Shown here: positions 50,801 through 61,944 of the stretch, in pieces | Layout of the letters: each line of letters opens with the position of its first letter | Numbering within the stretch: the first letter of the stretch is position 1 | Source: Culex pipiens pallens | Lineage: Eukaryota > Arthropoda > Insecta > Diptera > Culicidae | Reading direction: 5' to 3' | Assembly (NCBI RefSeq): GCF_016801865.2 | Contig: NC_068938.1 | Coordinates: 8,953,020 to 9,017,019 of the forward strand | DNA length: 64,000 nt | Made by a program: the position numbers and the translations under genes | Notes under the pieces: generated by a model | The model's input: only the letters and a program-made list of their open reading frames with translations | The model's database searches: none | Told to the model about the DNA's origin: nothing

Positions 50801-53800
50801 ATCACTTAAGTGGTCATAACTCGAGACAGGGTTGCCAGATCTTCAATGTCTTGTACTCATTGGAAAGGCCTTTCAATTACCTAACCAACGATGAGTCGAA
50901 TGATGGATCCGGACATAGTTTACATACATTTAAGTGAGATCCGGCTTCAAAAAAGTACATAAATATCACTTAAGTGGTCATAACTCGAGACAGGGTTGCC
51001 AGATCTTCAATGTCTTGGACTCATTGGAAAGGCCTTTCAATTACCTTATCAACGATGGGTCAGATGATGGATCCGGACATAGTTTACATACATTTAATTG
51101 AGATCCGGCTTCAAAAAAGTACATAAATATCACTTAAGTGGTCATAACTCGAGACAGGGTTGCCAGATCTTCAATGTCTTGGACTCTTTGGAAAGGCCTT
51201 TCAATTACCTAACCAACTATGGGTCGAATGATGGATCCGGACATAGTTTACATACATTTAAGTGAGATCCGGCTTCAAAAAAGTACATAAATATCACTTA
51301 AGTGGTCATAACTCGAGACAGGGTTGCCAGATCTTCAATGTCTTGTACTCATTGGAAAGGCCTTTCAATTACCTAACCAACGATGGGTCGGATGATGGAT
51401 CCGGACATAGTTTACATACATTTAAGTGAGATCCGGCTTCAAAAAAGTACATAAATATCACTTAAGTGGTCATAACTCGAGACAGGGTTGTCAGATCTTC
51501 AATGTCTTGGACTCATTGGAAAGGCCTTTAAATTACCTAACCAACGATGGGTCGGATGATGGACCCGGACATAGTTTACATACATTTAAGTGAGATCCGG
51601 CTTCAAAAAAGTACATAAATATCACTTAAGTGGTCATAACTCGAGACAGGGTTGTCAGATCTTCAATGTCTTGGACTCATTGGAAAGGCCTTTCAATTAC
51701 CTAACCAACGATGGGTCGGATGATGGATCCAAACATAGTTTACATACATTTAATTGAGATCCGGCTTCAAAAAAGTACATAAATATCACTTAAGTGGTCA
51801 TAACTCGAGACAGGGTTGCCAGATCTTCAATGTCTTGGACTCATTGGAAAGGCCTTTCAATTACCTAATCAACGATGGGTCGGATGATGGATCCGGACAG
51901 CGTTTACATGCATATAATTGAGATCCGGGTATTTGTGAAAACACATTTTTATGCATAACTTTTGAACTACTTATCGAAACTTCAAACAATTCAATAGCGA
52001 TGTATGGGACCCTAAACCAAGTCGAATGCATCTGGTTCGATCAAAATCGGTTCAGCCAGTGCTGAGAAAACTCAGTGAGAATTTTGGTCACATACATACA
52101 TACACACACACATACACACACACATACACACACACATACACACACACATACACACACACATACACACACACAGACATTTGATCAGTTTTCGATTCTGAGT
52201 AGATATGTATACATGAAGGTGGGTCTAGGAGCTTTTAATAGAAAGTTCATTTTTAGAGCAGGATTATAGCCTTACCTCAGTGAGGAAGGCAAAATTGACT
52301 GGAGGCGCCCATATGACTAGAAAAAAACATGAAAATTCTCGATATAAAAAATTTGACTTGAGGTGCCCCTATGACTACCACATTTTTATGAAAGTTTAAC
52401 TGGACGCGTCCCTTAGACTTAATTATTTTCAATACGAATATGCAATATGAAAATATGACTGGAGGCGCCCCTACGTCTTAAAAAAATCATGCAAATTCTC
52501 GAAATGAAATATTGAATGGAGGCGCCCCTACGACTTAAAAAAATCATATTAACTTTTTAATAAAAATTGACTGGAGGCGCCCTTATGACTTGAAAAAACA
52601 TGAAAATTCTCGATATAAAAAATTTGACTTGAGGCGCCCCTATGACTACCACATTTTTATGAAAGTTTAACTGGACGCGTCCCTTAGACTTAATTATTTT
52701 CAATACGAATATGCAATATAAAAATATGACTGGAGGCGCCCCTACGTCTTAAAAAAATCATGCAAATTCTGGAAATGAAATATTGAATGGATGCGCCCCT
52801 ACGACTTTAGAAAAATCATATTAATTTTATTATAATTGACTGGAGGCGCCCTTATGACTTGAAAAAAACATGAAAATTCTCGATATAAAAAATTTGACTG
52901 GAGGCGCCCCTATGACTACCACATTTTTATGAAAATTTAACTGAACGCGCCCCTTAGACTTAATTTTTTTCAATACGAATATGCAATATAAAAATTTGAC
53001 TGGAGGCGCCCCTACGACTTTAAAAAAAATCATACAAATTTTGTTATGAAAATTTGACTGGAGGCGCCCTTATTACTTAAAAAAAATCATGCAAATTCCC
53101 CCTATGACTAAAACATTTTTATGAAAATTATGAAAATTTAACTGGAGGCGCCCCTAAGACTTAATTTTTTTCAATACGAATATGCAATATAAAAAATTGA
53201 CTGGAAGCGCCCTTACGACTTAAAAAAATCATGCAAATTCTCGATATGAAAAATTAAATAGAGGCGCCCCTACGACTTTAAAAAATCATACAAATTTTGT
53301 TATGAAAATTTGACTGGAGGCACCCTTATGACTTAAAAAAATCTTGCAAATTATCGATATGAAAAATTTGAATGCAGGCGCCCCTATGACTAAAACATTT
53401 TCATGAAAATTATGAAAATTTAATTGGAGGCGCCCCTAAGACTTATTTTTTTCAGTACGAATATGCCATATAAAAATTTGACTGGAGGCGCCCCTACGAC
53501 TTCAAAAAACATACAAATTTTATAATGAAAATTTGACTAGAGGCGCTCTTATGACTTAAAAAAATCATACCAATTCTTATATTGAAAATTTGACCTATGA
53601 CTATGAATGAAACATTTTTATGAAAATTCTCAATATGAAAATTTAACTGGAGGCGCCCCTACGACCTAATTTTTTTAAACATATTCTCAACATTAAAGAT
53701 TTGACTGGAGGCGCCCCTTAGAATTAAAAAAATCATGCGAATTCTTGATATGAAAATTTGACTGAAAGCGCCCCTATGAATTATTTTTTTTAAATACAAA

Positions 53801-56800
53801 TTCCCAATGTAAAAATATGACTGAAGACGCCCCTACGACTTTAAAGGCATATGCTCGATATGGCAACTTGGATTGAGGCGCCCTTATGACTTAAAAAAAT
53901 CATACAAATTCTTATTATGAAAATTCAACTGGTGCCGCCCCTACGACTTAATTTTTTTAAACAAATTCTCAATATTGAAAATTTGACAGGAGGCGACTTA
54001 AAAAATCATGAAAATTTTCGCTATGAAAAATTTAATGAATGCGTCCCTACGACTTTGAAAAAATCATACAATTTCTTATTATGAAAAAATGACTGGAGGC
54101 GCCCTATGACTTAAACATTTTTATGAAAATTCTCGATATGAAAATTGAATTGAAGGCGCCCCTACGACCTAACAAAATCATGCAAATTCTCGATATGAAA
54201 AATTGATTGGAGGCTCCACTACGACTTTAAAAAAATCATACAAATTTTATTATGAAAATTTGACTGGACTTAAAAATGACTTATGACTTAAAAAAATCAT
54301 GCAAATTCTCGATATGAAAAATTTGACTGGAGGCGTCCCTTTGACTTGAACATTTTTATGAAAATCATGAAAATTTAACTGGAGGCCTACGACTTAATTT
54401 TTTTAAAATAAAAGTTCACAATATAGAAACTTGACTGGAGGTGCCCTTTTAACTTAAAAATATCATGCAAATTCTCCATATGAAATATTGAATGGAGGCG
54501 CCCCTACGACATTAAAAAAATATATTAATTATATTTAAAAAAAATGACTGGAGGCGCCTTTATGACTTGAAAAAAACATGAAAATTCTCGATATTAAAAT
54601 TTGGTTGTAGGCGCCTCTATGACAAAAACATTTTTATGAAAATTCTTGATATGAAAATTGAATTGGAGGCGCTCCTACGACTTAAAAAAATCATGCAAAT
54701 TCACGATATAAAAAATTGAATGGAGGCTCCCCTACGACTTCAAAAAATTCATGCAAATTCTCGATATGAAAAATTTTACTGGAGGCGCCCCTATGACTAA
54801 ATTTTTTTATGAAAATTATGAAAATTTTACTGGAGGCGCCCCTACGATTTAATTTTTTCCAATTCAAATTCTCAATATAAAATTTTGACTGGATACGCCC
54901 TAACGACTTTAAAAAAATCAGGCCAACTTTCGATATGAAAAAATGAATGGCTCTTTTGACTCAAAAAAAATCATAAAAATTCTTATTATGAAAATGTGAC
55001 CTATGATAGTTATGAATGAAACATTTTTATGAAAATTCTCAATACGAAAATTTAATTGGAGGCGCCACCACGACCTAATTTTTTTTAAACATATTCTCAA
55101 CATTAAAAATTTGACTGGAGGCGCCCATACGACTTAAAAATATCATGCAAATTTTGGATATGAAAAATTGACTGGAAGCACCCCTATAAATTATTTTTTT
55201 TTTTAAATATGTATTTAAAAAAAATAATGTTAATGTAAAAAATATGACTGAAGACGCCTCTACGACTTTAAAGGCATATTCTCGATATGGCAACTTGGAT
55301 TGAGGCGCCCTTATGACTTAAAAAAAAATCATACAAATTCTTATTATGAAAATTCAACTTGTGACTTAAATTTTTTAGAATAAATTTTCAATACCAAAAA
55401 TTTGACAGAAGGCGCCTCTACGACTTACAATCATGAAAATTTTCGCTATGAAAAATTTAATGGATGCGTGACTACGACTTTAAAAAAATCACACAATTTC
55501 TTATTATGAAAATTGACTGGAGGCGCCCCTATGACTAAAACATTTTTATGAAAATTATGAAAATTTAATTGGAGGCGCCACTACGACTTTAAAAAAATCA
55601 TACAAATCTATATATATAAAAAATTTCGACGGTTTTGTTCGAACGCGAATCAGTTCAACACGGAGCGTCGGATCGAGGTGCTTTTTGTTGCGTTGGTTTC
55701 GTATAAGCCCAAGGAAGGTTCTTACGCCAAAAAGTTATAACTTTGGCCACCCTGGAACCGATTCCGGAAAATCTGCGGATTGTATGGGAAACGTTACGTA
55801 AACTCAAATTTAGATCACAGGAGGCTGAATTAGCAAACAAGCAAGAAACATCAGGAAACCAAAAAAGGGCAGGACGAAGTTTGCCGGGAAGAGCTTGTTT
55901 TTTATGAAAATTTGACTGAAGGCGCCCTTATGACTAAAAAAATCATGCAAATTCTCGATATGAACATTTTGATTTGAGGCGCCCCTACGACTTAAAAAAA
56001 TCATGCAAATTCTCGATATGGAAAATGGAATGGGGGCCCCTATGACGTAAACATTTTTATGTAAATTCTCAATATGTAAGTTTTACTGGAGGCGCCATTA
56101 TGAGTGGGGAAAAAAATTGGTAAAAATATTGAAAAAAAAGTTGAATAATCGGTGCCCAAATCAGCTTAAAAATGATAAAAATATTTTAAACATAAGATTT
56201 TACTGGAACCGCTATTATGACAAAATTAAAACATTCAACAAAAAAAAGTTTGACTATCGACGCCCCTCTAGCAACATAAAGACTGTTTAATAAGAGCAAA
56301 ACAAAGTTTGGCGTACGGTAACATAAAAAAATAAAAATTCTGTTTAGCGTTCTAGCTACAACAATTTTTTGCGCCGGTTGGCAAACTTTGTTTGACTAAT
56401 TTTGAATAGTCTTTATAGCTTGAGGAGCGCCGATAGTCAAATAATTTTATCAACAAAACGCCGCTGATAAAATCCTATTTTTAAAATATTTATCTTTGAC
56501 CTTTTTTTATGTTGCTCTACTTTTTTCATTTTTTTTTATTTTGTCATGAGGCTACCTCTAGTGAAATTTTATTTTCAAAAAGGTAGTCAAATTGTTTTAA
56601 TTAAAAAAATTATTTCATCACAAGGCGCAAATTTTTATGTTTTTAAGCTTACTTTTTTTTGATTTTTTTTTTCGTGTTGTGAAACTTTCTTTGAAATCTA
56701 ATTTTCAAAATATTTTCATCATTTCTATGGTGCTATTCAGGCGTTGATAGTATTTTTTTTAATATGTTAATTATTTTATCACTTTTTAAATTTTGTTTAT

Positions 56801-59800
56801 GAGAGAGGTGCCTTTTCGGAACATTTTCTGGGGTAAATCGAAGTATATCTTTGTTTCCTGTAGCAACTTTGTTACTTTTTAACGATTTTCTAGGACGTTT
56901 CTTCAGAAAAGTCAAGGAATCGATAGAAATATATTCAAAATTATCTTTTTTAATTTTTTATACTCAAAAAATCTGTTACAAATGTTTGACCCAAAAATGA
57001 AGTTTCTTATCTAATTTTTCAGATTTTCAGAAAATTCCGTCCAAAGATACAAAATTTCATACGTTTACATACCCATTCCAGCCCTCAAAATTGTATGGAG
57101 ACTTGTATGGAAAAACAAATGATGCAAAATTGCCGATTGAGTCGATTGAAAACCAGTAGTTTCCGAGTTATGATCAGTTGAACACTTTCAGTTTATCCAG
57201 CTACAACCCAACCCCACCTCTAGGCGGGGTTCGATCTAATAATTCGCCAAAAATCTTTTTTTTTACCAATTTTCGACCTTTAAAAAGCATTGGAATGGTG
57301 AACTCTTAAAATTTGATTTTTTTAGGGTTGAACGTGTGACTTGTTTTATTTGACTTTACCAATGTTTAAAAAAATGAAAATTTTTCTTGGCTGTGTTTTT
57401 CACTAATATTTTCTGTACTTTTTTTTCTATTGTTTCAGACTATACCTATAAGCATTTTTTAACAATTTAAATGATAATGGTTTGTTCTAGAGTAAAAAAA
57501 ATTAAAAACATACAAAAAAATAATGAAAAATTGGCTGTAAAAACATGACAAATTAGGTGCTAGAATAGGCCAAATACTACCAAAAACAAATATCAACTAA
57601 ACAAGATAAATGCAAATATAAAAACTATAAATGAAACAAAAACAACAAAAAACAAGAGACGTAAACTTTTTCGTAGAACAAAAGTTGCTCAAAATGACAA
57701 GGGAAAAATTAAAAAAAAAATCAAAAAAAATTGGGCAGCATTTAGGGTTTTAGGGTTAACAATTAGAAAAAATCAAGTTCATCGATTTGATTTCTTTGAG
57801 ATTGTGTATCTCAGAAACAAATTGCTCGATTTGAAAGTTTCAGAGAGAAAATTGTACAAAATTTTCTTGAAAAGAAACCAAAATAAATTGAAAATGCAAT
57901 CCTAAAATAAGCTTTAACCTGAAAACGGTACATTTTGTTAACAAAATTGCTTCAACAATTTTTGTCCACTTTTACGTTTTTTTTTTCTTCAAAAAAATCA
58001 TATCTCCTAAACCAGATGAATAATATGACCGGCCCCAGAATTGTATGGACATTTGTATAGAAAAACGAATTATGCAATTGTGCTTCTTTTGACATATGGA
58101 ATGCATGGTGCATGGCAAAGTTTCATCCAAATCAAAAAAATGAAAAGCTAAAAATCGTGAAAAAAATTTGCGAAATCGTAGAGAACTACTCTTAACATTA
58201 AAAAAAAATAATGAAAACTTGTTTTGAGCAATTACTGCTACACTTCTTCCCTAAAACCCCGTTTTACGCTCCACAAGTGAACGGCCCATGCCTCTTCCGA
58301 TTTACGCCAAAAGTCTCATTTGCGCAAAAATCTCAAATTCGCTCAAACTCCGAATTAACGCCCCCCCTTCATGGTGCTATTCAACACGATTTGCAGCACC
58401 AATTCAAAAAGTGTAGTCTCCTGTTGCACCAATGTAAAATATATAAAAAACGAAGTTGACTTTATATCTGTCGGCCGGTACTAGACCAACCACTGTCTTC
58501 CTTTTAACTACAAGGACTTCGCCGCCCTGTTTGAGTAAGGCACAGAGCGACGGCGCCGGATACCCATATTTACACTTAGAATTTTAGAGCGTCCGCCGCG
58601 GGATTCGAACCAGCAAAAAATATGTAAAATATACCAAAGTATTATTTATTGAGTTTAAAGATTGACTGTTAGCGCCCTTTCGCAATCTAAACAAGCACCC
58701 CATGCGCCCCTTTCGAGAAAACCCTCCCCTTTCGAAAATCCTGTGCACGGCCCTGGTGTGAAGTCATTATTTTGTTACAAATATGTACTCCTGGAGAGAT
58801 CCAAAGTTTGTTTACATTCGTAAGAAAAAAGTGTTCCGAATTTGTGGATTTCAAGGGTCAAAGTAATTCTTCAAAAACTTCATATAAAAGTTAAAATTTG
58901 CAGATGTTCGATACAGCATTTGAAAGACCGCAAGAAAAGCTTTCAAATGAAGGTAAAAGCGAATCATTAAGTTCAATTATCGATTTGCTATGATTTTTTG
59001 AACATTGGCCGATCTGGAAACCGTTCCGAATATGTGGGATGACTGTATATCTCGAGTAGATTAAGAGCTACAAATTTGGCACCTTGGACAAACTTTCATG
59101 AATTTTTTCCTCTACACCTTTGCCCAAGACACCAAAGCCCTACAACGTCGTCCAACAAAGTTAGTTTTACAAAGTTAGGGTTACTTTTCGAAACAAGTGC
59201 TGAAAAGTTCAACTTTTCAGCACCCATTTCAGTGCTGAAAAGTAGAACTTTTCAGCATTTATTTTGAAAAGTGTTGCTATTCGATTCTGTTATTTTTGGT
59301 ACAGAAAAGTAGGCTATTTCGTCGTTCAAGAATGACAGGAAAAGTAAATAGTTTCACGACGGAATTGCAAAAAAGATTTTTAACGGTACACATCAACCAT
59401 AGCTTTTGCACCCAGATTTCTGTTACAGACATTTTAGTATCTTCAAAACTGTAGTATACGGGAACTATCGATATAATTTTTTATTCATCCCCAAAATTAC
59501 TGTCTTCATAGTTATTTACAACAAAGTTTGACTTTTTTTACAATCAGATTCTTGCAGGATTGGGTCCGTAAGTTTGACAATTTTGGAATAAGAAGAAAAC
59601 AACTTCCTTGGCTGCTCTTAAGTACTAATATGACCTAGACAAAGATTGTTTAATGATATCATAGCAGTTTTGCAAAATTATTTGATTTTAAATGAAAATA
59701 AAAATATTTTGAACATACCAAATTGAAAAATGCATATGTTAAAATAGTCAAACTACAGTTTCCAATATCTCGGAAAACGGGTATTTTTGAATCGATTTAC

Positions 59801-61836
59801 CGGGACATAATTAATTTGAAGTTTTATCAATTAATTTAAGGATTTTTTCGACAAAAACTATGTTCTATCAAAGTGTTTTGACATTAAGAATAATGAATCC
59901 ACAACCACAAAATTGCTTTTAATCTTGTTTAAGTGAATTTGATTTAGATTAACATTAACATATAAAGTGGAATTGTAAAAAGCATAATAATACAACACAA
60001 AAAAAGAAAAAGTCTTATTGGTTTCAGCTCTTGAACTAAATAGTTAAGCACTCATCTTAAAATAGCATAGCACTGAGTTCCAATCGGAGTTCCAATCAAG
60101 CGACAAGACCTTGCAAAAATATGGTTGGAATCTTTTTAAATTACGTTTTGAAACTTTTTTAAACAGTAATTAAAGAAATTCCAATCTTCAATATGCTCAG
60201 TAAATTGTATTGAGCTTATCAAACAAAGTTTTTCTTTCAATTTCAAAACATTTGTGCCAAAACGGTGACAAAATTTATAAAAACTTCCCAGGAAACGGGA
60301 AATATTTTGTCAATCCCAAAAATTCCCAGGACTGGAAATTGGACGCTCTAATTCAAACCAATTTAAATTGTTGTAGAGTTATGACGACAATAAGATAACT
60401 CGAACTCGAACTCACTCCAAAAATTGAACTTCTTCAGAACACCTCCTAAATATACCTTCACGTATTAAAAAGTATGTAATTTGGTAAAGTATTTCAAAAG
60501 TTATGCTAGGGAAAAGATTTTTCTAGACACAAAATAGGTTAAAAATTGCCAAGGTTCCGGCTGATGTCATAGGCAGTGTTTTTGACCAAATTTGTATCGT
60601 TTTTTTTTTGCTGTTTAGCATGTCGTTTAATTTAATGTACACATGATAGCTGATGAGTTGGAAATAATTTCAGCCTCCTCTGGATAGAAATTGTATTTTT
60701 ATTTGATCAGAGTTAATAAATTTATTTTCAATCTCTTTTTTCATAAAATCAAGCCTTTATCAAAACAATTGGAATTCGCTAAATGAAAAAAATGATCAAA
60801 GATCAAGGTTGAAATTTATTGTTAGCAAATGTTCCCTGATCAATTACCCCTAATGAAAAGCTGATTACCTTTGAGAAAGGCAAACTAGTGTTTGAAAAAA
60901 TCAATTAGTCATCGTTTAATCCACCCAACGTTATTTTTATTTATCAAATATTTGAAATTTATTTGCTTCAGAAATATTTATACATGAAATGCAAAACTCA
61001 TTGTATTGTGTGTTTTTGGAAGAAAGGTGTAATCTAAGTTATTTCATAAATACTAAGATAAATATTCATTTATTTTTTGCTTTTTGTTGATTTAATTAAT
61101 AACTCCCTTCACCATTGTGTTTGTAAATCTATACAGTTCAAAAAAATAATACACATACTGAAAATGTTGCCAGGTAATTTTTTACTAATTTCAAAATTCC
61201 GCATCAGTAAACAACGTCGGCATGGCGCACGAGCACCCGCTCGAGTTCGAGAAGATCTGCCTGCGCGAGCTGGAGCACATCATCCAGGTCAACATGGGCG
61301 CCACCGTCATGATGACCCGCATCGTGCTTCCGGAGATGAAGCGCCACGACCGGGGCCTCGTGGTCAACGTGTCCTCTTCGGCGGGGCTGAACCACCTACC
61401 GTACCTGTCGATGTACGCCGCCACGAAGGCCTTCCTGAACAGCTTTAGCCGGGCGTTGAAGGAGGAGTTGTTCTTCACGAACGTGCACTGCCAGCTGGTG
61501 ATTCCGATGTTCGTGCTGACGAACATCAACGCCGAGTGGGAGACGGTGTGGTGGTGGGCGATGATCGCGACGAACGTGGAGAAGTTTACGCGTTCGGCGG
61601 TCGGGACTATTGGCCGGAGTGGTGTCACGGCCGGGTATTGGGCGCATGAGATACAGGTAATTGGAATATGGGAAGTTCTTTGGGATTGAGTTTGATCGAT
61701 TCTATTATGGTTTTAGATTGCATTGATCAGGTTGATGCCAGGATGGCTGTTCTCCAAGATGTTCTACTGCATAGCTCGACCGTTCAAAAAGCAACCAGAT
61801 GAGAAACCTGTTATAAAGATAAACAACAATTATTAA
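44848..61836 (+). CDS. SDR2: 17-beta-HSD12-like short-chain dehydrogenase with a 15.9-kb intron
   Basis: Four exons: 44848-45016, 45084-45317, 61208-61656 and 61717-61836. Intron phases 1, 1, 0 match SDR3 and the total of 972 nt encodes 323 aa. The start ATG is the first one preceding an N-terminal membrane segment (about 9-29). The cofactor loop TGSSDGIG is at 59-66, NNVG at 136-139, Asn163, and catalytic Ser191, Tyr204 and Lys208 (MYAATK) are intact. Function as for SDR1: a membrane-bound carbonyl reductase of fatty-acyl or steroid type, substrate unknown. Intron 2 (45318-61207) splits the conserved IL|VNNVG at exactly the site of the 55-60-bp introns of its paralogs and is full of transposons. 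Exon joining is inferred from phase, splice sites and homology, not from a transcript. All exons are open, so I do not call it a pseudogene. Confidence 0.87.
45955..46066. repeat. Dispersed repeat with GCAACAAGTTGC end, copy B
   Basis: Matches 43665-43790 over the TTTTTTCAGCACGAGTTGTA and GAGTTGGATAAATACGATGA blocks. It is cut off on the right where the SINE begins. Confidence 0.75.
46067..47267 (+). mobile_element. tRNA-related SINE, copy 2, interrupted
   Basis: Two parts (46067-46177 and 47153-47267) that together equal the reverse complement of the SINE at 1966-2155. The B-box segment is duplicated in tandem: 27 bp at 46077-46103 repeated at 46104-46130. The T-rich end abuts the foldback at 47268. 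Confidence 0.85.
46178..47152. mobile_element. Solo-LTR-like insertion (975 bp) with 4-bp duplication
   Basis: Begins TGTAACCTATCG and ends TTCGTTATTACA. It is flanked by AGGT on both sides (46174-46177 and 47153-47156), and its removal restores the continuous SINE sequence seen in copy 1. TG...CA ends with a 4-bp target duplication fit a Gypsy-type solo LTR. There are no internal coding regions and no second LTR. Family not identified. Confidence 0.75.
47268..48271. mobile_element. Foldback element, about 1,004 bp
   Basis: Terminal arms of about 140 bp start ATGTTTTCAAAATGG and contain CGCAAAACCGAACA, ACACTTTCAACTA and ATTTTTAGATATCTCAATTT. The right arm is the close reverse complement. A second, inner inverted pair (TTTCCATAAAAATCGATCAA and its complement) lies at 47470-47510 and 47675-47705. 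No coding capacity; no clear target duplication. Confidence 0.85.
48465..48812. repeat. Older repeat interrupted by the hAT-like element (left part)
   Basis: Contains ATTCGGAACACCCACAAATT, CACAATTGTGGAACACC and related blocks. The counterpart at 58764-59050 has GTGTTCCGAATTTGTGG and GTTCCGAATATGTGGGATGA, so the hAT-like element landed inside a pre-existing repeat. Confidence 0.5.
48828..48860. repeat. G10...C10 inverted tract
   Basis: Ten G, then TTTAGGGGTTTAA, then ten C, just inside the left end of the hAT-like element. It can form a very stable hairpin or, on the G-rich strand, a quadruplex-prone tract. Confidence 0.85.
48960..50214. repeat. GGAGGCGCCCC satellite, left segment
   Basis: Monomers of about 52-60 bp, each with GACTGGAGGCGCCCCTA. 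Three main monomer types alternate: one with CATGCAAATTCTCGATATGA, one with TTTTTATGAAAATTATGAAA, and one with CAATACGAATATGCAATAT. The last type recurs at 49060, 49230, 49510, 49792 and 50065, giving a higher-order period near 280 bp with one 170-bp variant. Confidence 0.9.
50215..52290. mobile_element. Element carrying ten tandem 164-bp units, inserted in the satellite
   Basis: Inverted 12-bp ends GCCTTCCTCACT (50229-50240) and AGTGAGGAAGGC (52279-52290). The phrase GTCATAACTCGAGACAGGGT marks units at 50321, 50485, 50649, 50813, 50977, 51141, 51305, 51469, 51633 and 51797, always exactly 164 bp apart. A unique tail at about 51930-52280 includes a microsatellite. The satellite resumes directly afterwards with AATTGACTGGAGGCGCCC. 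No coding capacity was seen. Confidence 0.88.
52090..52172. repeat. (CATACACACACA)n microsatellite
   Basis: Alternating CATA and CACACACA units, about 83 bp, in the unique tail of the 164-bp-repeat element. It also gives a meaningless histidine/threonine repeat frame. Confidence 0.95.
52291..56110. repeat. GGAGGCGCCCC satellite, right segment
   Basis: The same monomer types as the left segment, with CAATACGAATATGC at about 52430, 52701, 52971, 53172 and 53452. The array becomes more irregular and diverged beyond 53.5 kb and is interrupted at 55607-55897. Each monomer places a CpG-containing GGCGCC palindrome in otherwise AT-rich DNA. Confidence 0.9.
55607..55897 (+). mobile_element. Helitron-like insertion in the satellite, 291 bp
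   Basis: Starts TCTATATATATAAAAAATTT and ends GGGAAGAGCTTG. It sits between A (55606) and T (55898) in the middle of one monomer, and removing it restores CATACAAA|TTTTTTATGAAAATTTGAC with no duplication. A TC start, A|T insertion and lack of target duplication are Helitron features. The end CTTG departs from the usual CTRR, so the call is tentative. Confidence 0.5.
56111..58459. other. Diverged interior of the hAT-like element
   Basis: AT-rich, with no gene. The stretch 57190-57350 is an inverted relative of the first 450 bases of the window. The short frame at 58211-58459 has no recognisable domain. Confidence 0.5.
58460..58617 (-). mobile_element. tRNA-derived SINE fragment inside the hAT-like element
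   Basis: On the minus strand it begins at the B box (GCTGGTTCGAATCCCG), followed by ATTCTAAGTGTAAATATGGG as in the SINE at 14420-14680. The A-box half is missing. Confidence 0.65.
59180..59375. repeat. Dispersed repeat with AAAAGTTCAACTTTTCAGCA blocks, copy B
   Basis: Nearly identical to 43890-44085, in the same orientation. It has internal inverted AACTTTTCAGCAC / GTGCTGAAAAGT symmetry. Confidence 0.85.
59376..61207. other. AT-rich end of SDR2 intron 2
   Basis: No gene, RNA or bounded element was seen. It ends at the acceptor CCGCATCAG. Confidence 0.5.
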
Positions 61837-61944
61837 GTCAGATTAGAATAGTCAATTTAGCTTTAACTAGGTTTTAGACACGCCATGCAACAACAATGTA
61901 TATAAGCCAAAGGCCATTGACCCAATCATCACCTATTGACGCTC

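Larger units (their letters stand above)
48813..58755. mobile_element. Giant non-autonomous hAT-like element, 9,943 bp
   Basis: Left end CAGGGCCGTGTACAAGG; the reverse-complemented right end is CAGGGCCGTGCACAGG. Identical 8-bp flanks GTGTGAAG lie at 48805-48812 and 58756-58763 and fit the hAT target pattern nTnnnnAn. The copies of CACCCCATGCGCCCCT near each end are in the same orientation. The interior contains no transposase frame. It is a higher-order satellite with two further insertions, a diverged AT-rich part (56.1-58.4 kb) and a SINE fragment. The ends and duplication are read directly; mobilisation by a hAT transposase is inferred. Confidence 0.9.
45318..61207. other. Giant intron 2 of SDR2 (15,890 bp), built of nested repeats
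   Basis: Donor ATTCTAG|GTAGGT, acceptor CCGCATCAG|TA. Contents in order: unique AT-rich DNA to about 45950, a GCAACAAGTTGC repeat, a SINE split by a solo-LTR-like insertion, a 1-kb foldback, the 9.9-kb hAT-like element, a dispersed repeat at 59180-59375, then AT-rich DNA without recognisable features to 61207. Confidence 0.85.

Noticed and set aside
48960..56110. CRISPR-like regular repeats
   Set aside because: The units are contiguous satellite monomers without unique spacers, in a eukaryotic intron, and no cas-like gene is present.
61077..61448. 123-codon frame over SDR2 exon 3
   Set aside because: Out-of-frame reading of the exon; the frame beginning after the acceptor at 61208 holds NNVG and YAATK.
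44848..61836. SDR2 as two separate pseudogene fragments
   Set aside because: Exons are intact, the phases and splice sites match SDR3 exactly, and all catalytic residues are present, so a long-intron gene is the simpler reading, although untested by transcripts.
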